64,000 nucleotides of DNA from Thiobacillus sp. GTDB lineage: Bacteria > Pseudomonadota > Gammaproteobacteria > Burkholderiales > Thiobacillaceae. Made by a program: the position numbers and the translations under genes. Shown here piece after piece: positions 45,706 to 53,415 of the stretch (positions are counted from its first letter, which is position 1; every line of letters begins with the position of its first letter). The DNA lies in assembly GCF_030696885.1 (NCBI RefSeq), contig NZ_JAUYRI010000020.1:1-64000 (forward strand). Reading direction: 5' to 3'. The notes under the pieces are model-generated. The model ran no database searches. It was not told the DNA's origin and worked only from the letters and a program-made list of their open reading frames with translations.

Positions 45706-46189
45706 CGGGCAGGTCCATCGCCATCACCGAATCCGACTGGCCGCGGCGGAAGTCGTTGAGTTGCTGGGCTAGGCCGGCGTCGTAACGCGCAATCAGCGCC
45801 GCCGCAAACAGCGCCGCGTTAGCCGCGCCGGCCTCGCCGATCGCGAACGTGGCGACCGGGATGCCCTTCGGCATCTGCACGATCGAGAGCAGCGAATCCA
45901 TGCCCTTCAGATATTTCGACGGTACCGGCACGCCCAGCACCGGCACGATGGTCTTGGCTGCCAGCATGCCCGGCAGGTGGGCGGCGCCGCCGGCGCCGGC
46001 GATGATGGCCTTCAGTCCGCGCGCTTCCGCACTGGCCGCGTATTCGTACAGCAGATCCGGCGTGCGGTGCGCCGACACCACCTTGGTCTCGAAGTGGATG
46101 CCCAGTTGTTTCAGCAGCATCGCCGCGTGCTTCATTACCTCCCAGTCGCTGGAAGAGCCCATCACCACACCGACCAGAGGCGCATTCAT
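45695..46189 (-). CDS. purE: N5-CAIR mutase PurE
   Basis: The class I mutase that moves the carboxyl group from N5-CAIR to give CAIR. It has 164 residues, with [12 protein letters not shown] near the start, SAHRTPD (the catalytic-region His) and [12 protein letters not shown], all typical. It is the first gene of purE-purK-DUF192 on the minus strand and is divergent from the DUF486 gene 81 bases away. Confidence 0.97.
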   Translation of the reverse strand: MNAPLVGVVMGSSSDWEVMKHAAMLLKQLGIHFETKVVSAHRTPDLLYEYAASAEARGLKAIIAGAGGAAHLPGMLAAKTIVPVLGVPVPSKYLKGMDSLLSIVQMPKGIPVATFAIGEAGAANAALFAAALIARYDAGLAQQLNDFRRGQSDSVMAMDLPDAE

Positions 46190-46270
46190 AGGTCTGACTC
46201 GTCGAAGAAAAGCGGCATTTTACCGCGAGAGGCTCCTACAATTCGCGCGTCGCCATTTCGGATCGATGCC

Positions 46271-46618
46271 ATGCCCGCCACCCTGCAAACCGTGTTGCTG
46301 CTCACCGCATCCAACGTCTTCATGACGTTCGCCTGGTATGCGCATTTGAAGAACCTGGCGGACAAGCCGTGGATCATCGCAGCGCTGGTGAGCTGGGGCA
46401 TCGCGCTGTTCGAATATCTGCTTCAGGTGCCGGCCAACCGCATCGGCTATACCGTCATGAGCCTGCCGCAGCTGAAAATTCTGCAGGAGGTGATTACGTT
46501 GTCGGTGTTCGTGCCCTTCGCGATCTTCTACATGCGAGCCGAACTCAAATGGGATTTTCTGTGGGCCGCGCTGTGCCTGGTGGGCGCGGTGTACTTCATG
46601 TTCCGCGGCACGCAATAA
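46271..46618 (+). CDS. DUF486/DMT_6-family membrane protein
   Basis: A small inner-membrane protein of 115 residues with four predicted helices, matching the DUF486 family within the drug/metabolite transporter superfamily (family hallmarks MTFAWYAHLK, EYLLQVPANRIGY and QLKILQEVITL). Four-helix members probably work as dimers. The substrate is unknown. I chose the ATG at 46271; the frame is open further upstream but overlaps purE antisense. Confidence 0.88.
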   Translation: MPATLQTVLLLTASNVFMTFAWYAHLKNLADKPWIIAALVSWGIALFEYLLQVPANRIGYTVMSLPQLKILQEVITLSVFVPFAIFYMRAELKWDFLWAALCLVGAVYFMFRGTQ

Positions 46619-46720
46619 GTCCGGCGGGCGGAATCCTGCCACGCGGGCGAATCTCGTCTAAGGTTGTAGCTGCCTGGCGGCCGCCCGGCTGTCCGTCTCG
46701 AATCCAAGGGAGGAAACGTA

Positions 46721-47191
46721 ATGAGCAAGCCAACCGGAATGCGTCACGTAGCGATCAACGCAGCCTTGTCGCTACTGCTGGCAGGACCGTTTGCCGCGGC
46801 ATGGGCGCAGGATGCGCCCCTGACACGCACGGCGGGCGATACTGCGCTCCAGTGGGGCGGCTGCCCTGACTTCATGCCCCAAGGTTGCCAGATAGCAGTG
46901 CTGCATGGCGATCCTGCCAAAAACAATGCCGACGTTTTCTTCAAGGTGCCCGCTAATGCGGAGATTCCGCGCCACTGGCACACCTCGGCCGAGCGCATGG
47001 TGCTGGTCTCCGGCGAACTCCACGTGACCTATGACGGACACCCGACCGCGGTCATGAAGCCGGGTACCTACGCCTACGGCCCGGCCCGGCTGCCGCACAA
47101 GGCAAGCTGCAGAAAATCCGGTCCCTGCGTGCTTTTTATCGCGTTCGAATCGCCGGTGGATGCAGTGGCGGGCGAGCCGCCGGCGAACTAG
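46721..47191 (+). CDS. Secreted cupin-domain protein
   Basis: A 156-residue periplasmic protein with a signal peptide (1-29, ends AWA) and one cupin domain. The metal-site region is HWHTSAERMVLVSGEL with a later His in RLPHKA; two cysteine pairs (GGCPDFMPQGC and SCRKSGPC) may form disulfides. A GGAGG ribosome binding site lies upstream of the ATG. The function is unknown; small secreted cupins can be oxidoreductases, dioxygenases or binding proteins. It is followed by a strong terminator. Confidence 0.82.
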   Translation: MSKPTGMRHVAINAALSLLLAGPFAAAWAQDAPLTRTAGDTALQWGGCPDFMPQGCQIAVLHGDPAKNNADVFFKVPANAEIPRHWHTSAERMVLVSGELHVTYDGHPTAVMKPGTYAYGPARLPHKASCRKSGPCVLFIAFESPVDAVAGEPPAN

Positions 47192-47215
47192 CGAACAGCC
47201 CGCCACCGCCCGAAA

Positions 47216-47241
47216 AAAAGCCCCGCATCGGCGGGGCTTTT
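47216..47241. terminator. Bidirectional terminator
   Basis: An 11-bp stem AAAAGCCCCGC/GCGGGGCTTTT with tetraloop ATCG lies between the convergent cupin and DsrC-like genes. Confidence 0.92.
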
Positions 47242-47257
47242 GTCGAAGCAGGCAGCG

Positions 47258-47590
47258 TCACACGCAACCAGTCGGCTTCGGGGTGCCGGCGTAGCGGCCG
47301 GCCTGCTTGGCGGGACCGAACGGGAACAGGTCGAACAGGAATTTCTTCTCGCCCCATTCGGCGCCGAACTCTTCTTTCAGCCCCTTCTGCAGGAAACGCA
47401 GGTTGGGCGCAGTGCCGTTCGCGGCGAACTGGTCGCGCATGAAGTGGATGATCTTCCAGTGGTCGTCGCCGAGTTCCAGATTGTCTTCCTTGGCTAGCTC
47501 GACAGCCAGCTCCTCAGACCAGTCTTCCAGGTTGACCAGATAGCCTTCGGGGTCGGTCTCGACCATTTTGCCGTTGATTTCGCGTTCCAT
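47258..47590 (-). CDS. DsrC/TusE-family sulfur-carrier protein
   Basis: A 110-residue cytosolic sulfur-trafficking protein. The C-terminal arm ends PKPTGCV with the conserved penultimate cysteine. The second cysteine of true DsrC, about eleven residues earlier, is replaced by glycine (AGRYAGTPKPTGCV), so this resembles TusE or single-cysteine DsrC-like proteins rather than the DsrAB partner. The TusE/DsrC core (GYLVNLEDWSEELA, DHWKIIHFMRD, NLRFLQKGLKEEFG) is complete. The ATG at 47590 is preceded by AAGGA. Sulfur oxidisers often carry several such paralogues. Confidence 0.88.
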   Translation of the reverse strand: MEREINGKMVETDPEGYLVNLEDWSEELAVELAKEDNLELGDDHWKIIHFMRDQFAANGTAPNLRFLQKGLKEEFGAEWGEKKFLFDLFPFGPAKQAGRYAGTPKPTGCV

Positions 47591-47683
47591 GATGCCGTCC
47601 TTGTGTTCAGTAAAAAATTGCAATGCCGAACCATAGAATAACCAAGTAATTTAGTCAACCACTCCCGATGGGTAGGTGGGGTC

Positions 47684-48139
47684 TCAGGCGGCGGCCGGTT
47701 TCCAGGCATGGGGCTCGCCCTGGGCCTGTTTGAGCCAGGCGTAGTAGGCGTCATACATCACCCTGCCGTGCTGCAGCATCACGTGATCCTCCGGGAACAG
47801 GGCCGACAGGCCCAGCGATTGCGCCAGTAAGCCGGGGCATTGCGGAGCCAGGTCGAGCCGTCCGGTGTCGGCCCCGCGTACGATGACAGCGAGCTGCTGC
47901 AAGGCCGGATCGCCCAGTCGGTGCAGGCGCAAAAAGGCATCAAAGCTGCACAGCTCGCCGACGTGGCCGTAATCCACGCCCGGGATGTCGTAAGGCGTCG
48001 CGCCGGTTTCTGCCGCCACCTTCAGCACTTGGTCAGCGGGCACGTAGAGAAACTCGGCCGCCGGATCGATGAAGCGCGCGACCAGCCAGGGGCAGGCGAT
48101 GCGGTCGATCTTCGGCCGCGCGCGCGTGACCCATTTCAT
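47684..48139 (-). CDS. ChrB-type chromate resistance protein (C-terminal domain only)
   Basis: A 151-residue protein matching the C-terminal ChrB domain, opening with the typical WVTRARPKIDRIACPWLVARFIDP and continuing with PGVDYGHVGELCSFDAFL. The N-terminal regulatory domain of full ChrB is absent, so it may act enzymatically (superoxide/chromate-related) rather than as a regulator. Its ATG overlaps the rhodanese stop by 4 bases. It is the third gene of chrA-rhodanese-chrB. Confidence 0.85.
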   Translation of the reverse strand: MKWVTRARPKIDRIACPWLVARFIDPAAEFLYVPADQVLKVAAETGATPYDIPGVDYGHVGELCSFDAFLRLHRLGDPALQQLAVIVRGADTGRLDLAPQCPGLLAQSLGLSALFPEDHVMLQHGRVMYDAYYAWLKQAQGEPHAWKPAAA

Positions 48140-48510
48140 TTCTTCGCAACCTTGCCGCCCGCCGCTTTGTACGCCTCCAGGCCGCCCTCGATGTAGCGCG
48201 CCTTCACGCCCGCGGCCTGCAGGCGGTCGACCACGCTGTTCGAGACCGATCCGCCGCGCACGCAGTAGATCACCACGTCGAGCGTGAGCGGCAGCGCGCC
48301 GATCCAGACGTCGATCTTGTCCGGGTTTTTCCACATCGCGCCGGGAATGATTTCATCGGACGTGGCGTAATCGGCTTCGCGCCGTACGTCGAACACCAGC
48401 GTGGCGTCTGGATTCACCTCCGCGGGCGCGATCGTGCGCGGCAGGTCCGGACATTTTTCGGTGGGTGTGCCGCAGCCGCAGCGCTTGAGGGGTTGGGTAC
48501 CGGATTCCAT
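48136..48510 (-). CDS. Rhodanese-domain protein in the chromate locus
   Basis: A 124-residue protein with one rhodanese domain. The active-site loop is CVRGGSVS, with catalytic Cys. The N-terminus carries an additional CGCGTPTEKC cysteine cluster. It lies 9 bases after chrA and overlaps the chrB-like gene, so it belongs to the chromate locus. In such loci the rhodanese may help deal with sulfur or thiol damage; that role is inferred. Confidence 0.85.
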   Translation of the reverse strand: MESGTQPLKRCGCGTPTEKCPDLPRTIAPAEVNPDATLVFDVRREADYATSDEIIPGAMWKNPDKIDVWIGALPLTLDVVIYCVRGGSVSNSVVDRLQAAGVKARYIEGGLEAYKAAGGKVAKK

Positions 48511-48519
48511 GATGTGTCC

Positions 48520-49857
48520 TTAGATGAAGAATGAATAAACCAGCCCGATGAGGGCGCAGACGCCGATCACCTGCATGATGTCGGCCTTGTATTTCCACAG
48601 CGCAATAAAGGCGGCAATCGCCACGACGACGGGGAACACGTCGAACACCCCGGCGAAGGGTGCGTCGGCGGTGCCTTGCGGCCAGAAGGTGTGCCAGGCG
48701 AAGAAGGCGGCGAGGTTGAGGATCACACCGACCACCGCTGCGGTGATGCCGGTCAGCGGCGCAGTGAAGCGGATTTCGCCGCGCGTGGCTTCGATCAGCG
48801 GGCCCCCGACCAGAACGAACAGAAAGGACGGCAGGAAGGTGAAGAAGGTCGCCACCGCCGCGCCCGCGAGTCCAGCCAGAATCGGGTTGTCGAACACACC
48901 CTTGGCCACGCCACCCAGATAGCCGACCCAGGTGACGATCATGATCAGCGGCCCCGGCGTGGCCTCGCCCAGCGCCAGGCCGTCCATCATTTGCGGACCG
49001 GTCAGCCACTGGTAGTGCTCAACGCCGCCCTGGTAGACGTAGGGCAGCACCGCATAGGCGCCGCCGATGGTGAGGAAGGCCGCCTTGGTGAAGAAATCGC
49101 CCATGTGGAAGAGATCCGGCGCGCCATAGATTGCCGCCATCGCCCCCAGCCAGATCAGTACGAAGGCAGCAAGCTTCCACGCCAGCTTGCGCCAGGAAAA
49201 GCGCGCATGGTCCGGCGGCGGAGTGTCGTCATCGATGATCGCCGGGCCGTATTCCTTCGCGCTGGCGCCGTGGCCGCCGCCTGCCTTGAACTTGTGCGGC
49301 GCGAGCTTGCCGCCGATCGCGCCGATCAGTCCCGCGGCCAGCACGATCCACGGAAACGCAATGTCGAAAAAGAAAATGCCGGTGAAAGCGAGCGCCGCTA
49401 TCGTCCACAGTACCGCGTTCTTCAGCGCCCGGCTGCCGATGCGCCACGCTGCGAACAGCACGATCGCCACCACCGCTGGCTTGATGCCGTAGAACAGGCC
49501 CTGCACCCACGGCAGGTTGCCGTAGGCGAGATACAGCCCCGCCAGCAGCGACAGCAGCAGAAAGGACGGTAGGAAAAACAGCACGCCGGCGATGATGCCG
49601 CCGCGAATCCCGTGCATCAGCCAGCTGATGTAGATCGCCAGCTGGGTCGCCTCCGGGCCGGGCAGCAGCATGCAGTAGTTGAGCGCATGCAGGTAGCGGT
49701 GTTCGGAAATCCAGCGGCGTTTTTCCACCAGCTCCTGGTGCATCATCGAAATCTGCCCGGCGGGGCCGCCGAAGCTGATGAAGCCGAGCTTGAGCCAGTA
49801 TTTGAAGGCTTCGCCCAGGGTGGGGCGCGCGGGTGCAGTGGTGGGTACGGTGTCCAA
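48520..49857 (-). CDS. chrA: Chromate transporter ChrA
   Basis: An inner-membrane chromate efflux protein of the long two-domain CHR type. Each half carries the family start: FKYWLKLGFISFGGPAGQI near the N-terminus and TKAAFLTIGGAYAVLPYV in the second half, with PGPEATQLAIYISW and ATPGPLIMIVTWVGYL as paired motifs. About 12 hydrophobic segments. I prefer the TTG at 49857, which has GGAG eight bases upstream (445 residues); a GTG at 49905 is an alternative without a ribosome binding site. Confidence 0.92.
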   Translation of the reverse strand: MDTVPTTAPARPTLGEAFKYWLKLGFISFGGPAGQISMMHQELVEKRRWISEHRYLHALNYCMLLPGPEATQLAIYISWLMHGIRGGIIAGVLFFLPSFLLLSLLAGLYLAYGNLPWVQGLFYGIKPAVVAIVLFAAWRIGSRALKNAVLWTIAALAFTGIFFFDIAFPWIVLAAGLIGAIGGKLAPHKFKAGGGHGASAKEYGPAIIDDDTPPPDHARFSWRKLAWKLAAFVLIWLGAMAAIYGAPDLFHMGDFFTKAAFLTIGGAYAVLPYVYQGGVEHYQWLTGPQMMDGLALGEATPGPLIMIVTWVGYLGGVAKGVFDNPILAGLAGAAVATFFTFLPSFLFVLVGGPLIEATRGEIRFTAPLTGITAAVVGVILNLAAFFAWHTFWPQGTADAPFAGVFDVFPVVVAIAAFIALWKYKADIMQVIGVCALIGLVYSFFI

Positions 49858-50006
49858 GGATGATGCTCCAAGTAATAAGGATGAAACCAGACTTGGACGG
49901 GACACCGTCTTGCGGATGGGACATCCAGACGCCGGGGGCTGGTACCCCGACTGGCGCGATTCTAGAGCAGCGGACGCGATCCGCCAAGCCGCGGCCCGCT
50001 GGCGGA

Positions 50007-50912
50007 TCAGGCGGGTGCTGCGACTGCCGCCGAACCCAGCACGAAATCCTTGAATGCCTGCGCCGCCGGCGACAGCCGCTTGTCGGCACGATGAACGACA
50101 TACCAGTGGCGCATGATGGGGAAACCTTCGACGTTCAGCACGGCCAGCCGCTTTTGCGCCAGTTCCATTTCCAGCGTCTGCAGCGACAGGATGCCCAGTC
50201 CCAGCCCGGCCTGCACCGCCAGCTTGATCGCTTCGTTGCTGCTCATTTCCATGCTCGATCGCAGCTCCAGCCCTTTTTCCGCAAAAAAGCGCGTCATTAC
50301 GGCGCGCGTGCCGGAGCCGGCTTCCCGCACCAGAAAGGGCTCGGAGGCGAGCTCGCGCAGCGACAGTTTTTTCGCTCGCACGAAAGGGTGATCGGGCGGC
50401 GCAATGGCCACCAGCGGGTTGTCCAGGATGCGGGTGGCCTCCAGTTCCAGCCCGTCCGGTACCTGGCCCATGATGGCGAGATCGATGCGATTGGCGGTGA
50501 GCTGCTCAAGCACCGACTCGCGGTTGGCCACGCCCAGGTGGATCGAGACCCCCGGATGCCGCCCGCGGAAACGCACCAGGATATTGGTGGCAACGGCGTT
50601 CACGGTCGAGGTCACGGCGAGATTGAGACGGCCGCTGTTGATGCCCTGCAGCTGCGCGAGGTTGGCCTGCAGGTCGTCGAGCCGCGCGGTGATGGTCCGG
50701 CTGGCGTGCAGCACCTCGCGCCCCGCCTCGGTGAGAAAGATCTTCTTGCCCAGTTGTTCGGTGAGCGGCAGGCCGAGAATCTTTTCGATTCCCTTGACCT
50801 GCATCGAGACGGCAGGCTGGGAGAGGTGCAGCTCTTCCGCCGCCCGCGAAAAAGAAAGATGACGGGCGACGGCCTCAAAAACCCGGAATTGGCGGAGCGT
50901 CAGACGGCGCAT
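50007..50912 (-). CDS. cbbR: LysR-type regulator CbbR
   Basis: A LysR-family regulator of 301 residues, divergent from cbbM. The N-terminal helix-turn-helix (about 2-60; TLRQFRVFEAVARHLSFSRAAEELHLSQPAVSMQVKGIEK) is close to known CbbR proteins, and the effector domain follows. CbbR activates Calvin-cycle operons in response to metabolites such as RuBP, NADPH or PEP. It probably binds the AT-rich region 50937-50990 between the two genes, where TNA-N7-TNA motifs occur. Confidence 0.92.
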   Translation of the reverse strand: MRRLTLRQFRVFEAVARHLSFSRAAEELHLSQPAVSMQVKGIEKILGLPLTEQLGKKIFLTEAGREVLHASRTITARLDDLQANLAQLQGINSGRLNLAVTSTVNAVATNILVRFRGRHPGVSIHLGVANRESVLEQLTANRIDLAIMGQVPDGLELEATRILDNPLVAIAPPDHPFVRAKKLSLRELASEPFLVREAGSGTRAVMTRFFAEKGLELRSSMEMSSNEAIKLAVQAGLGLGILSLQTLEMELAQKRLAVLNVEGFPIMRHWYVVHRADKRLSPAAQAFKDFVLGSAAVAAPA

Positions 50913-50958
50913 GCGTGGGCGTGTTTGTCCATGTATAAGTCTATTGATATGGTTTTTA

Positions 50959-50981
50959 TCATAATAATTGAATATTAATTA
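50959..50981. promoter_or_regulatory. Candidate CbbR operator
   Basis: TCA-N7-TGA-N7-TTA spans 50959-50981 and fits the TNA-N7-TNA pattern of CbbR half-sites, within a very AT-rich block of the cbbR-cbbM gap. A -10-like TATAGT at 50996-51001 lies just downstream. Confidence 0.55.
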
Positions 50982-51026
50982 TATAAACCCGTCCGTATAG
51001 TCCGCCCCTGTCGTGTTCAGGGGCAG

Positions 51027-51060
51027 GGCTCCTGGGCTGTATTAATCACCCGCAGGAGCC
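51027..51060 (+). promoter_or_regulatory. cbbM leader hairpin covering the ribosome binding site
   Basis: GGCTCCTG (51027-51034) pairs perfectly with CAGGAGCC (51053-51060) over an 18-base loop. The right arm contains the AGGAG ribosome binding site (51054-51058), five bases from AATCTATG at 51062. A second hairpin, GCCCCTG/CAGGGGC (51004-51024), lies directly upstream. Confidence 0.6.
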
Positions 51061-51065
51061 AATCT

Positions 51066-52448
51066 ATGGACCAATCCGCACGTTACGCCGACCTTTCCCT
51101 CAAGGAAGAAGACCTGATCAAGGGCGGCAAGCACATCCTCGTCGCCTACAAGATGAAGCCGAAGCCCGGTTTCGGCAGTTACCTGTCGTGTGCGGCCCAC
51201 TTCGCCGCCGAGTCGTCGACCGGCACCAACGTTGAAGTCTCGACCACCGACGACTTCACCAAAGGCGTCGACGCGCTGGTCTATTACATCGACGAAGCCA
51301 CCGAAGACATGCGGATCGCTTACCCGATCGAGCTGTTCGACCGCAACATCACCGACGGCCGCATGATGATCGTCTCCTTCCTGACGCTGGTGATCGGCAA
51401 CAACCAGGGCATGGGCGACATCGAGCACGCCAAGATCCACGACTTCTACATGCCCGAGCGCGCGATCCAGCTGTTTGACGGCCCGTCCAAGGACATTTCC
51501 GACATGTGGCGCATCCTCGGCCGCCCGGTCGTCAACGGCGGCTATATCGCCGGCACCATCATCAAGCCGAAGCTGGGACTGCGTCCCGAGCCGTTCGCGG
51601 CGGCGGCCTACCAGTTCTGGCTGGGCGGCGACTTCATCAAGAACGACGAACCCCAGGGCAACCAGGTGTTCTGCCCGGCCAAGAAGGTCTACCCGCTGGT
51701 GTACGACGCGATGAAGCGCGCCCAGGACGAAACCGGCCAGGCCAAGCTGTTCTCCGCCAACATCACGGCCGACGACCACTATGAAATGTGCGCCCGCGCC
51801 GACTTCATCCTGGAAGCCTTCGGCCCCGATGCGGACAAAGTCGCGTTCCTGGTCGACGGTTTCGTCGGCGGCCCCGGCATGATCACCACCGCCCGCCGTC
51901 AGTACCCCAACCAGTACCTGCACTACCACCGTGCCGGCCACGGCATGATCACCTCGCCGTCCGCCAAGCGCGGCTACACCGCCTTCGTGCTGTCGAAGAT
52001 CTCGCGTCTGCAGGGAGCGTCGGGCATCCACGTCGGCACCATGGGCTACGGCAAGATGGAAGGCGAGAACAGCGACAAGAACATCGCCTACATGATCGAG
52101 CGCGACGAGTGCCAGGGCCCGGTCTACTTCCAGAAGTGGTACGGCATGAAGCCCACCACCCCGATCATCTCCGGCGGCATGAACGCACTGCGTCTGCCCG
52201 GCTTCTTCGAGAACCTGGGTCACGGCAACGTCATCAACACCTCCGGCGGCGGCTCCTACGGCCACATCGACAGCCCGGCGGCCGGCGCGATCTCGCTGCG
52301 CCAGTCGTACGAGTGCTGGAAGTCGGGCGCAGACCCGATCGAATACGCGAAAGAGCACAAGGAGTTCGCCCGCGCGTTCGAGTCCTTCCCCGGCGACGCC
52401 GACAAGATTTTCCCCGGCTGGCGTGAAAAGCTGGGCGTGCACAAGTAA
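51066..52448 (+). CDS. cbbM: Form II ribulose-bisphosphate carboxylase CbbM
   Basis: RubisCO form II, which fixes CO2 onto ribulose bisphosphate; made of large subunits only. It has 460 residues. Active-site residues are intact: catalytic K167 in KPKLGL, the carbamylated lysine K192 with D194/E195 in [14 protein letters not shown], and loop 6 [10 protein letters not shown]. Form II enzymes suit low-oxygen, high-CO2 conditions. Divergent CbbR, a hairpin over the ribosome binding site and an intrinsic terminator behind the gene give several control points. cbbQ and cbbO follow. Confidence 0.98.
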   Translation: MDQSARYADLSLKEEDLIKGGKHILVAYKMKPKPGFGSYLSCAAHFAAESSTGTNVEVSTTDDFTKGVDALVYYIDEATEDMRIAYPIELFDRNITDGRMMIVSFLTLVIGNNQGMGDIEHAKIHDFYMPERAIQLFDGPSKDISDMWRILGRPVVNGGYIAGTIIKPKLGLRPEPFAAAAYQFWLGGDFIKNDEPQGNQVFCPAKKVYPLVYDAMKRAQDETGQAKLFSANITADDHYEMCARADFILEAFGPDADKVAFLVDGFVGGPGMITTARRQYPNQYLHYHRAGHGMITSPSAKRGYTAFVLSKISRLQGASGIHVGTMGYGKMEGENSDKNIAYMIERDECQGPVYFQKWYGMKPTTPIISGGMNALRLPGFFENLGHGNVINTSGGGSYGHIDSPAAGAISLRQSYECWKSGADPIEYAKEHKEFARAFESFPGDADKIFPGWREKLGVHK

Positions 52449-52528
52449 GTACGCGGAGGACGAAGCATATCGTCCCCTTGTGGGGCAGTTGAGGCGGGCC
52501 TAGCCGCCGCAAGCCGCCCCAGCGCTAC

Positions 52529-52557
52529 ACGCCCCCGGCTTGCTGGGGGCGTTTTTT
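52529..52557 (+). terminator. Terminator between cbbM and cbbQ
   Basis: ACGCCCCC (52529-52536) pairs with GGGGGCGT (52545-52552), followed by a run of T. It would end most cbbM transcripts, with read-through giving lower cbbQO expression. Confidence 0.9.
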
Positions 52558-52578
52558 CTTCCGCCGTGAGGAATCAAC

Positions 52579-53382
52579 ATGACGAACAAAGACCAGTACA
52601 AGCTTGAGCAGGAACCCTTCTACCAACAGCAGAAGAACGAAGTCGCGCTGTACGAGGCGGCCTACCGCAACCGCCTGCCGGTAATGGTGAAAGGTCCCAC
52701 CGGCTGCGGCAAGTCGCGCTTCGTCGAATACATGGCGTGGAAGCTCGGCAAGCCCTTGATCACCGTGGCCTGCAACGAGGACATGACCGCGTCCGATCTG
52801 GTGGGGCGTTACCTGCTGGAAGCCAACGGCACCCGCTGGCTCGACGGCCCGCTGACGACCGCCGCGCGCATCGGCGCGATCTGCTATCTGGATGAAATCG
52901 TCGAGGCGCGCCAGGACACGACGGTCGTGATCCACCCGCTGACCGACCACCGCCGTACGCTGCCGCTCGACAAGAAGGGCGAGCTGATCCACGCGCACCC
53001 CGACTTCCAGCTGGTGATCTCCTACAACCCCGGCTACCAGACGCTGATGAAGGACCTGAAGCAGTCGACCAAGCAGCGCTTCACCGCGTTCGATTTCGAC
53101 TACCCTGACGCCGCACTGGAGGCGCAGATCGTGGCCAAGGAAACCGGCATGGATGAAACGGTCGCCGCGCAGCTGGTGAAGATCGGCGGTGTGGCACGCA
53201 ACCTGAAAGGGCATGGCCTCGACGAAGGCATTTCCACCCGCCTGCTGGTGTACGCCGCAACGCTGATCAAGGACGGCGTCGAGCCGCGCGACGCCTGCCG
53301 CATGGCCATGGTGCGCCCGATCACCGACGATGCCGACATCCGCGACACACTGGATCACGCGATCGATGCGACGTTTGCCTAA
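52579..53382 (+). CDS. cbbQ: RubisCO activase AAA+ subunit CbbQ
   Basis: A MoxR-type AAA+ ATPase of 267 residues. Walker A GPTGCGKS is at 39-46, Walker B is [10 protein letters not shown] and the sensor region is ISYNPGYQ. With CbbO it forms a hexameric activase that removes inhibitory sugar phosphates from RubisCO. Located directly behind cbbM, it should be the Q2 isoform serving form II. A GAGG-containing leader precedes the ATG at 52579, 22 bases after the terminator. Confidence 0.96.
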   Translation: MTNKDQYKLEQEPFYQQQKNEVALYEAAYRNRLPVMVKGPTGCGKSRFVEYMAWKLGKPLITVACNEDMTASDLVGRYLLEANGTRWLDGPLTTAARIGAICYLDEIVEARQDTTVVIHPLTDHRRTLPLDKKGELIHAHPDFQLVISYNPGYQTLMKDLKQSTKQRFTAFDFDYPDAALEAQIVAKETGMDETVAAQLVKIGGVARNLKGHGLDEGISTRLLVYAATLIKDGVEPRDACRMAMVRPITDDADIRDTLDHAIDATFA

Positions 53383-53415
53383 GCCTGCGTCGATATACGC
53401 CAAGGCTCGCCCGGC

